Assembly (NCBI GenBank): GCA_032358165.1 | Contig: JAALGY010000039.1 | Span: 372,001 to 436,000, forward strand | Length of the DNA: 64,000 bases | From: Diplosphaera chodatii | Taxonomy: Eukaryota; Chlorophyta; Trebouxiophyceae; Prasiolales; Stichococcaceae | Direction: 5' to 3' | Shown: positions 47,118 through 56,600 of the stretch, one piece after another | How the letters are laid out: every line of letters starts with the position of its first letter | Numbering within the stretch: position 1 is the stretch's first letter | Translations under genes and position numbers: made by a program | The notes under the pieces: generated by a model | Told to the model about the DNA's origin: nothing | Databases searched by the model: none | Seen by the model: only the letters and a program-made list of their open reading frames with translations

Positions 47118-49539
47118 TCATCGCGCCTCGCCGCCAGTCGCAGCCTCGCAGGTGATGCTGATGCGCTGCAGTTGTGGCATTGCACTGAGGAAGCCTCCGG
47201 GCAGCTGCACATGTCCGACTTCATCGCAGTAGTCGTCCATGTTCGTGATCACGAGACTGGTCAGCCTGCACCGCAGGCAACCTTTGCAGGTGCTTGTCCA
47301 AGCCACCAGCGCACATATTCAGTATATTCTGCTGCCACATGTTCGGTTACTGGCTGCCAGCTTGCCACTGTGGGTGTGGATGCTGAAGAGAGAGCCAGCT
47401 ACACCCCTTCACACATGTCAGCAAGAAGTCTGTCCTCTGTGCACCTCGTCAGGCAGGTGATGCTGGGGGGCAGTGAAGCGACTTCACAGCCCACCAGCGA
47501 CAGCGTCTCCAGCGTCGCCAGGTTGCCGAACTCAGCTGGCAGATCCCCGAATGACACCAGGCCTGCATGCCGCGGCAATATAGCACATTCACAGCGCTCC
47601 TTGCTATGCCGTCTTGCAGAAGTTGGCACAGTCGACGAGGCTTGCTATCATGATGCATGGCCTGCCGCCAGTCCTGGAAGCACTCAGGGCGCGTGTAGCA
47701 CCATCGATGTGTGATAGGACTACACTATGATAGACACTGCCACGACATCACGCTGCACAGCCATCGGCACCGATGTCTGAAAGCGACAAGCCCAGTGTCA
47801 TCAAAACCCAATGCGAACAACCCCGACATGCCCACACCCTGACAACAAGGATGGTATTTCAATCTGGTTTCAGTGTGCATGTATCAGTATCACCCAGGAA
47901 GATAAAGGTTAACATGTCTGTAGCAACACTACCTGGCTCTGCATTGCATAACGACAGGTGGCGAAGGCGCGTACACTCCACTACCGAGTTTGGAAAGCTG
48001 CAGACCGAATCGTAATTCTGCTCCCACATCCAGGAGAACATGGCCGCGTACAGATCGTCTGCACACCACTCCGGCACAGCTGGCAACTGTAACACCAAAT
48101 GCAGATAGACTCATGTGTGAGTCAATGCGATTTGGGATGGTCACAGACATAATTCAGCCTTACCACAGTCAGGAAAGCATTAGACTTTTAGCAACAAAGA
48201 AATTTTACCCCCTTGTGCAGGCATGTCAATGACAAGCTGGCACATCACGCTCGGGCCGAAGCAGGCCGTAGCACTGCACATGTGGCCCAGGGTCTGGTGT
48301 CAGGGACTGCACCTCCATCTTGATGTCCAGGGAGGTGAGGCGCGTCAGGTGGGCAAGTTTGTCATCGAGATTGTCACACGGGTGCAGCGAGTGGATCTTC
48401 AGCGCCTGGAGACTGCTCATGCCGCACAGGCTGCCGAGCGCCGAGGCAGGCAGGCGCCTGCAGAGACGGAGCTTGCTCAGGACATGGCCGAAGTTGCATC
48501 AGCAGTGGCCCTGCAGGCTTCCCTGGCGTGTACCAGCGGCAGGTGCCTGCAAAGCTTGCAGAAAGCCACTACCGTGCTCTACTGTTCTGCATGGTGCTTG
48601 ACTAGGCGACCGCAGATAATAAGTAGGTTGCAGGAGCGGCGCCCACATGACACCGTGGCCCCAGTAGTGCTGTCATCCATCATACATGCAGCTGCACATG
48701 GCGCCTACTGCTCACCCGCCGGTGCTGGTGTCGATGTGCAGCGCCCGGATGCTGGATGCAGCAGGTGTGGCACCCATGCCACTGAGCGCCATGCATAGCA
48801 GCTGTTGCCCATTCATCGAGTCGGATGGACCCAGGCACAGTACGTGATCTGCAGCAAAACAGCAATACCGGTTGTGTGCGGAGGTAGACATACTGAACAT
48901 CCATGCATGTACAGCAGCCTGACAAGCGCGGAAATAGCCGCATGACGAGTGGTCACACTGCATGCATATCTTCGTATGTCCTCTGCCAGAACCAGCGTGC
49001 TGTTGTCCTGCTCACTGGATGTTTGTGACACAAGTCTCACCATCGTCTGTTCCTTCAACCTTGAGGCCGTCAATCGAGGTGTTGCTGGCAACCTGCTGCA
49101 GCGAAGCAAACAGGGTGCCGATAGAGGGTTGCAGGAGGTGAAAGCTGCCCAGGGCTCTGCAGAGCCGGTTCAGGCACCGGTTGACGCACTGCAGCGCTGC
49201 CCTGCGCCCATGTCACATGACAGTGTCACATAGTTGTATGTGCACTACTCTGGGCATGCATTGATGAGCATGCTTGTTAACCTCTGCCCGCCAGCCACAA
49301 TGCAGTTGGTCATCTGGCATTAGGTGGGCTACTATGGGCAGGCCATGGCACGAAAGCCGCATGCCTATATATGTGCAGGCCAGCTTCTGCCGTCGGCACC
49401 TGTCGCTGTGGGTCAGCTCGCTGCGGAACATGTCCTCCAGCAGCACGGTGAGTAGTGCCTCAGGCATGTCCATCATTGTCCGCAGCGCATGCGGCGCAGG
49501 CAGTACTGCAGGGGCCGCCCCTTCGCCTTGGTCAGTCAT
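47118..49539 (-). CDS. LRR-F: hybrid F-box-like/leucine-rich-repeat protein, paralogue 6 of 7
   Basis: Block 1 (49539-49397) starts MTDQGEGAAPAVLPAPHAL with MDMPEALLTVLLEDMFRSEL and, with its 5' flank, is B/E-type. From block 2 on the gene is C-type: block 2 (about 49205-49030) FHLLQPSIGTLFASLQQVAS; block 3 (about 48850-48715) LCLGPSDSMNGQQLLCMAL; block 4 (about 48470-48295) LGSLCGMSSLQALKIHSLHP and TRLTSLDIKMEVQ; block 5 (about 48095-47930) PEWCADDLYAAMFSW; block 6 (about 47560-47450) LPAEFGNLATLETLSLVGC; block 7 (about 47275-47118) RLTSLVITNMDDYCDEV and MPQLQRISITCE. It ends about 25 codons earlier than LRR-C and G because of local base changes. Its introns match LRR-C. Confidence 0.74.
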
Positions 49540-50273
49540 GCTCGGTGTCGTGCTGTTTGCGCTGGGATGACAACGTCGTAATCGCTGGCTTTCGCTGAGT
49601 GTGCAGGTTGGCTGGCCAAGCCGGATCAAAACAAGCGGCAGGCTGCTGCTGGCTGCACAGCAGCAGCCGTGACAGTGTAGAAGTCGCTGTGTTTCCAATC
49701 GACTGATGATTCTGTTGCGACAAGGTGACAAGTATATACGTATGATGATCGCCGGCCGTGCTTGGTTGTCCTGTTAGTTTCTGCTGCTGATCACGCACGG
49801 CACGATAGATGTCATCGAAGGTTCGGCTATCGAAGGGCTGTAAAATGCCGCCAGTTAATGCTGCCATTCTGCCCTTCACGGCCCAGCCCAATGACTATAC
49901 CAGCTCAGAAGTGCCAGGATGCTGGGAACCTGTGGCATGGGAACGTTCCCAGCCACAGATCCTGTGGTCACCACGATCTATAATGATGCTTCAGTATGAT
50001 TCTATGATATGCGATCACCAAGGTACCTTTGAACATACAGACGGACAGGATTGGCCCTTGTGACCGATCACCCACAGCAGGATGTCATGATATTCATTAC
50101 TGATCATATTGGTGGTTGCCGTAGATTTAGCGCAGGCAGGCTGCCACCGTTCTGCTGCTGTCCACCCTGTCCCTCACAGCCAGCCTCGAAGCGATGCCTG
50201 ATGCACCTAGTCTGCCGGTTTCGCATGAACCCCGGGCGGCATCGATCTGTTCCCAGTGTGGCGCCTTGCCGTG
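49540..50273. other. 5' flank of LRR-F and 3' flank of LRR-G
   Basis: No gene recognised. It carries the box at 49847-49860 and a B/E-type proximal flank. Confidence 0.55.
49847..49860 (-). promoter_or_regulatory. TATA-like/GGCGG box of LRR-F
   Basis: Gene-strand CATTAACTGGCGGC, 308 bases before the predicted ATG; identical to the LRR-B box, in line with a B/E-type promoter on this hybrid. Confidence 0.55.
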
Positions 50274-52647
50274 CTACTGCTGCTGATCACCCTCAACGGA
50301 CTGCGTGCGGCCGTCGCGCACAAGGTGCTGGACCTCGCCGCAGCAGGAGGTAATGTCAATGTGCTGCAAGTTTGGCATGGCGCTGCAGAGTACTTCCGGC
50401 AGCCGTATGTCCTCGGTACCAAAGTTTAGGTCCATGTTCATAACAGTCAGGCTGGTCAGCCTGCACCGCATGCAACCCAAACAGTGACTTGATCAGGTCA
50501 ACAGTATTTAACGTATCTGCTGCCGCACATCATTTACTGGTTCAGTGTATGCACAGCCGGCGCAGACAAGACACCTGCACAACTACAACACCGCACAGCT
50601 GCAACCTGCCACGTTCATGTGGTGACGCCCTCGGCAAGCACCTGGTCAAGCGGGTGATGGTGGTGGGGAGCGAAGCAACTTCACAGCCCACCAGCGATAC
50701 AACCTCCAGGGACGCCAGGTTGCCGAAGTCAGCCGGCACGTCAGAGGAATACACCAGATTGCCTGCAAGCAGCAAGACCCTGCATCTCCGAGGCAACGCC
50801 GTGCAGTCAACCAGCAGCTGAGCGACAGCAGAGAAAATCCAATGCCCAGGCCTACACACCAAACGTCTGTTCAGTATAGACCATTGTTGAGCTTGCCACA
50901 CTTTTTTATGAATGGTAGAACGTGGATCAATGGATCATCCAGCAAGGACCACCAGTTAGTGAGACTGATATGTAGCTATACACACAGGTCAGACAATGCA
51001 TGCTGTTAGAGTATGACTGCTAAGTATGCTCAGCGGTACCTGAGTAAGTAAACTCCAGCGAGAGATGTCGAAGACCGGTGCACTTGACAATTGCCGTCGG
51101 GAAGCCGCAGACTGCATCAGGTTCAGGCAGGTCCATGGTGTGTTCTCCATCAACCCACTCCGGTGTGCCCGGCAGCTGCATTTGTGAGCGCAAAGCACCA
51201 AGCCTGAGATGGTGCAATGTGGGATGTCCACAACATGCAACAGCTCTGCCTGATCAAGACAAGCCTGCTATTCAATTGAAGGATGTGCACGCCTCCCATA
51301 GGGCGCTTTGATTTAGCCGGCGCACTGCCACGCTGCAGCCAGAGCAAAGCTATTGAATGATGGTATGGTGTCAGTCAAGGCCGCACCGAAATTGTAAGGT
51401 CCAAGGAGGTGAGGGCCGTCAGATGGTGCAGGGCCATGTCGAGGCAGTCAAGCGGGTACAGCGAAGCAATCTTCAGCGCCTGAAGACTGCGCATGCCCCA
51501 CAGGCCGCCGAGGGCCGAGCCGTGCAAGCACCTGCAGCACTGCAGCTAAATCACCAAGCTATCAATGAGCCAAGAAGTCAGTGTTGCTTCAGGTACATCA
51601 AGCACTCGATATTTGTCTGGCACGTCAAACAACAGGCATTTCAGGAGTGCAACTGCAGTAGCATCTGCTGTGTTGCTCAGCGCAGTCCCCTGGTGCCGAA
51701 GTGAGCAACTGCAAGCAGGTACCTGTCTTGACCTACACATGACATGGTAGAACTGGTGCAACCCACTGCTTGCGCAGATGCACGAGGCGGTGGCTGCTCA
51801 CCCAGTTGTGGTGTCGATGTGCAGTGCCCGGATGCTAGGAGCAGCAGGAGAAAACGCGATGCCACCAAGCGCCACGCACAGCAGCTGTTGTCCGTCCACT
51901 GGGTGGTCTGGGCCCACATATCGTGTGTCTGCAGCACATCAAGCAAGAGTGCCGTGATTGAGGTTGCAACGCCAGTAATCGATCCCATCAGAGATACTGA
52001 TGGGTCCAACAGGATGGGACTGGCATCGGCAGCAGGTGCGTCTTGCACTGCATCTTGCTCACGGTCTGCAAGCCATCTAATCCATCAAACTGCTATGCTG
52101 CAGGGTTGCATCGCTGACTCGGAAATGATGATACCCATGCCGATGCCTTGAACCTTGAGGCCATCGATGGATGTTGCGCTGGCAAGCAGCCGCAGCGATG
52201 TGAAAAGGGTCTTGCTGAAAGGCCGCAGCCAACGGAACCTCCCCAGAGAGCCGCCAACCTTGCGCAGACGCCTGTTCACGCACTGCAGCGCTGCCCTGCA
52301 CTAGAACCCTAGCATCAATAATGTTCTTGTTGGAATGTTTTCCATTGGGCGTGCCAGAGCACCAAACAGCTATCTGATGCATCAAGGAGCAAAAGTTGTT
52401 GCGCGCAGCCGCCGCAGCGTGCAAATGCGCAAGTGCACGGCTGCATACACAGTGTGCCAGGTTCTCCCCCGTGCTGCATGTAGCTCAAGTCAGAGTTCTC
52501 GGTCGAGCACCTGTCACTGTGGGTCAGGTCGCTGCCGACGAACATCTGCTCCAGCAGCACAGTCAGCAGTTCATCTGACAGATCCATTATGTTGCCTACT
52601 GCAGGCAGCACAGAGGAGGCCGCCCCTGCGCCCTGACCAGCATCCAT
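50274..52647 (-). CDS. LRR-G: F-box-like/leucine-rich-repeat protein, paralogue 7 of 7
   Basis: C-type member next to ALIX. Block 1 (52647-52506) starts MDAGQGAGAASSVLPAV with MDLSDELLTVLLEQMFVGSD. Block 2 (about 52305-52130) is the most divergent: VNRRLRKVGGSLGRFRWLRP. Block 3 (about 51930-51800) has GPDHPVDGQQLLCVALGGIA. Block 4 (about 51535-51390) has LGGLWGMRSLQALKIASLYP and LTALTSLDL. Block 5 (about 51185-51045) has TPEWVDGEHTMDLPEPD and CTGLRHLSLEF, losing the WCAD found elsewhere. Block 6 (about 50760-50650) has VPADFGNLASLEVVSLVGC. Block 7 (about 50465-50274) has RLTSLTVMNMDLNFGTEDIR and ends GDQQQ. The long 5' flank is shared with LRR-C. Confidence 0.74.
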
Positions 52648-53375
52648 AATCTACGTGGTGCTCGCAAAATTGCGGTGATGGCAGTTGACTGAGTTTGGTA
52701 CGTGCGTGCCTGGTACTACTCAGGCAAAAGCTTGCTTGGCCGTTCAAGTGTGGTGGTGGCAGCTGCACCTACCAGAGAAATGCTGGGATCGACTGTTTGT
52801 AGATATGGGTACTGGGCGTCTTACTTGCTGCCAACGGCTGTGCACGATCCTACGTGTTGACATCAGGCGTGGGATGCCTGTTGGGTCTGCATCCCAAAAC
52901 CCTGGGCACCTGGTCGCATCGAAGGGCTGCGCAGCACCGCCAATTATTTGCTCTTGTACTTTGTGATCAGGGTGGGGCCCCACCAGAGAGTTGATGAGCG
53001 CAAGTGGTCCGAGTGCTTGTCTCACTTAGATCTGTCCTCAAACCAAGACATCCTTTGCTGTTGCTACCTGTCGTCCAGCAGATTACTGAGCTCATACATG
53101 ATTGCACCAATGTACGCAGCAAGCGCCCACAACATGACGGCAGCCCCTGTCCCAGTTGCTCGTATCAAAGTGCAGCGAGATCTATTCACATTTTCACGCT
53201 GACTGCCAGTGCGGAGCGTGCTGCTGCTGGCATCTTAAAGCTGCATCTCAGCCGCAGCGGCCTGGCCGCTGGCAGCCGCACGAAGCGTGGTGTCTGCCGC
53301 GGTGGAGGCAGCAGCTGCGCCCGCCTGCTGGGAAGCTGCGGCTCCGCATACCACCTGCAGGGCATGTGCAGTGAT
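52648..53375. repeat. Long 5' flank of LRR-G, copy of 37394-38115
   Basis: See the LRR-C flank. The minus-strand GC-rich stretch after CCTGCAG (about 53360-53250) encodes CGAAASQQAGAAAAS as in the C copy, but the frame downstream differs. Confidence 0.8.
52935..52948 (-). promoter_or_regulatory. TATA-like/GGCGG box of LRR-G
   Basis: Gene-strand AATAATTGGCGGTG, 288 bases before the predicted ATG. Confidence 0.5.
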
Positions 53376-53625
53376 ATACTGTCGATCTAGTGGCCATGGC
53401 TGGTGCAGTACAGATCCAAGCAGCAGGTCCAGCAGCCAAGCAAGCTAAGCTTGTTCATCGGTGTACATGCAGCAAGACCTGCCTACATAATGCCTCGCTC
53501 ATGCAACTATATCCAGCACACAGTTGGAAAAACAGCACGCTACAATCACACGTTCATTAGCATGTGCAGCGGCAAGGCTGCTGTGTGTGCATGTGTGATG
53601 CACTGCAGACAAACTCTAAACCTAA

Positions 53626-56600
53626 TCAGCAGCACCTGGTCTCCTGCTTCCGGCCGCCGAAGATGCCGCCCAGGAGGCCGCCGCTGTGGTGCTGCTGCTG
53701 CTTCCCGCTGCCGGCTGCCGGGCTGCCGCCGCTGCGCACGCGCTCCAGCAGCGCCACCGCGTCGCGGCCCTCCCTGTAGCGCTCCTCCAGGTAGTCGTTC
53801 GTCTCGTTCTTCAGCGACGTGATGTAATCCTGCAGCGAGTTTGACGCATGCCATGTAATGCACTGAACCAGCATCCCACGCTCTGGGCTGTGCAGACTGC
53901 TCCACCCTCTAGCTCAGTAGAATGTGATACGCTTCCACGCCTTGACCTTGCTATGTTCGACAGCACATGCAGCGGGGCTGCATGAAGCAGCCGCACCTGC
54001 AGGTCGGCGTAGAACTGCATGCCGCCGCGCAGGCTCTTCTCCACATTGCCAAAGCGCTTGACGGTCTTGGCTGCATCCTCTGCCTGCAAGGCACGACAAG
54101 ACGGCTCGGGTTGGCTGGTGGTAGCACGACTTGTGTCATCATGTCATGCCTAGGCGGATGTGAGTTACCAGCCGAAGGATGTACCATGGAAACCAGCCAA
54201 CACACTAGGATGTCCAGCTGACTGTTGATAGGCTATGCATGTGCTTGTTGTCTGCCCACCTGGGACTTCTGCGCGCGGCTGGCCAGCAGGTCACCGTACC
54301 GCTGCATGTCGTCCTCAAGCCGCTGCAGCGCCTGCGGGACAACCACCAGCAGTTTGTTGCCTGGAATGCTCGTGAAAAGCCTTCAAAGCAGCAGTTCCCA
54401 GCAGGAGGATCCTACAGGCACGGACTATCCGTATGAATCTGAAGGCAGCATGCTGAGCGCGAAGCAACACCTGCTTCTGCGCCTGCGCATTGCGCTCCAG
54501 GGCCGCCGTCAGGTCCTCGAACTTGCGGTACCCCTGGTCCAGCTGCCACTGCGAACGGGCGCCGCCCCGCTGCAGACATGCAAAACATCATGTTGTAAAT
54601 GGCAGCGGTGGCGCACTGGGCGCCAATACTCTGAGCGCCTGCCACCTGCATGCTGAGTATTTTCATCACTACATGCAACCAACGAGTCGACCTTTGAGCT
54701 CAGCAAGCCAATGCACAGCATGTGTGGCTACAGCAGCTAGCCGCACACTACACGGACAGCAGTGCAGCCCCAAGACATCACCACACCGCGGCAATGCATT
54801 TCGCGATGTGGGGTGTTAGCAGGCTGACCGCACAGCTTCCGGTTGTGCAACATCACTGGCTGTGGCGCATCTGCAAGGGGTTTGCAGGGAAGCTCAGGGG
54901 CCGACCTGGATGATCTCGTCCTCGTTCCACAGCTGCTTGAAGGCGTCGTGCAGCCGACGGCGCTCCTCCGCCGCCGCCTCCACTGCCGCCAGGTCTGAGC
55001 GCACGCCGGCGGTCGCCGCCACCGCGTCCGACTCGCCCCCGAACCAGCCCTGCAGCATCCGAGTGCAAACATTTGCCGGAGCCACTCAGCCAGGACGCTG
55101 CCAAGCCCTCCAATGCAGCAAGCTCACCAGTGGCAAGACGCTCATGGCCAAGAAGGGCATCATGTGCCAGTCTGTAGCACAAACGCTGCCGGAACGACAT
55201 AGCAGGCAGAGGGAGGCGGCACCTGCTTGCCGGTGTCGCGGCCGGGCAGCGTGCCCAGGCCCAGCGCGGCAAAGGCCGTCGCGTTGTCGTCCACCAGCTT
55301 CTGCAGCTTGCGGTCGCTGTCGTCCGCCTCCACCAGGTTCTGCCTGCTCGGCCACAAAATCCCTCGGGTGTTGTTCAGTTTGAAACAATCTGGTATTGTT
55401 TGATTGAAGAATTTGGTAAATTTGCCCAGGGAAGGGCTGGCTCGGCGACCTCGATGTTCAGCTCCTAGCACCGGCTCTCTCATTCGTAGGAAAAAACCTC
55501 TCTGGGCCAGCGGCTGCAGGGTTGCACATGCCTGTCATGAGCTTGCTCCTTGGGGAAACAGCGGCAATGAATGCGAAAATGCCACCGCCACTGCCGCTCG
55601 CCGCAGTGCGGCCTGATAGTCCTGACCGCAGCTGTTCCTTGTGCATGTGGTTAGAGGCCCCGCAAAAGCGCACTTGTAGCCGGCGATGCGGTCGCGCAGG
55701 TTGGCGGTGCACACGGAGGCGGGCTGCAGCGGCCACTCCCGCTCCCCGTAGTGCCGCCGTGCCTCCTCGTCCTCCCTCGCTTCAGTGTCCAGCTGCGCCG
55801 TCACCTTGTCCACGTCCTCCACGATGCCCGCCCGCATGGCCTGAGCATGCCGGAACATCAAAGCCTGATCCCCAAAGCCGCACAGGTCCAGGCAGCCCTC
55901 TAAACATTGACAGGCAGCCATTGCGCCATGGCGCCTTGAGAGTGGGCTGCAAACGACTTGCAAGCATGTTGCGTCGTGAGTGCACTGCCCACTCTGTCCT
56001 GGGTGTCAGCCTGCCTCAGCGCATCTGAACAAATACATGTTCCATTCAAAGATCGTCAAACAGAAACGCCACTGACTCCTCAGGCAGAGGTGCTGTGACC
56101 ACAACACAACGCCCACCGAGATTTCCCGCAGCAGCTCCACCAGGTGCTGCACGCCGCCCGCCTTGCGGTGCGCGTCCACCTGCCGCTGCACATCCCGCGG
56201 CAGCTTGGAGGACGCTGCTGAGGTGACGCTCTCCTGCAGACACAGTCACCAACATCAGAACCCCTTGATACACACCAGCCTGCTGCCCACCAAAGCTGCT
56301 CTACCCAGGGCAGCAGTGACAGGTAGTGAGGCGCCAGAGGTAACTTGCGAGCGGCACAACACGACATGCAGGCCAAGTGATACACAGGGTTCATCACCCC
56401 GAGGGCGTCGGGCAGCCGCCAGCGCTGCAGCACGTCGCGCTGCTCGTTGTCGGAGGTCGCGATGCGGTCGATGCCCTGGTTGATGAGGTCGCGCACCGCC
56501 TCGGTGTACTTGCGGGTGTCGATCTGGCGCTCGCCGCCGTCGCGCCTGTGGCGTTGCAGGTGTGCAGGGTTGGCAAGCCATCGTCACGCTTCTCGGGGGC

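Larger units (their letters stand above)
38325..53375. repeat. Segmental duplication, copy 2 (broken TTC27 end, LRR-D, E, F, G and flank)
   Basis: Second copy of 26100-38115, enlarged by one additional C-type gene (F or G). It begins in a TTC27 intron and ends just before the 3' end of ALIX. See copy 1 for matched landmarks. Confidence 0.8.

Noticed and set aside
28831..52647. NLR immune receptors or receptor kinases
   Set aside because: No P-loop NB-ARC, kinase, signal peptide or transmembrane segment accompanies the leucine-rich repeats.
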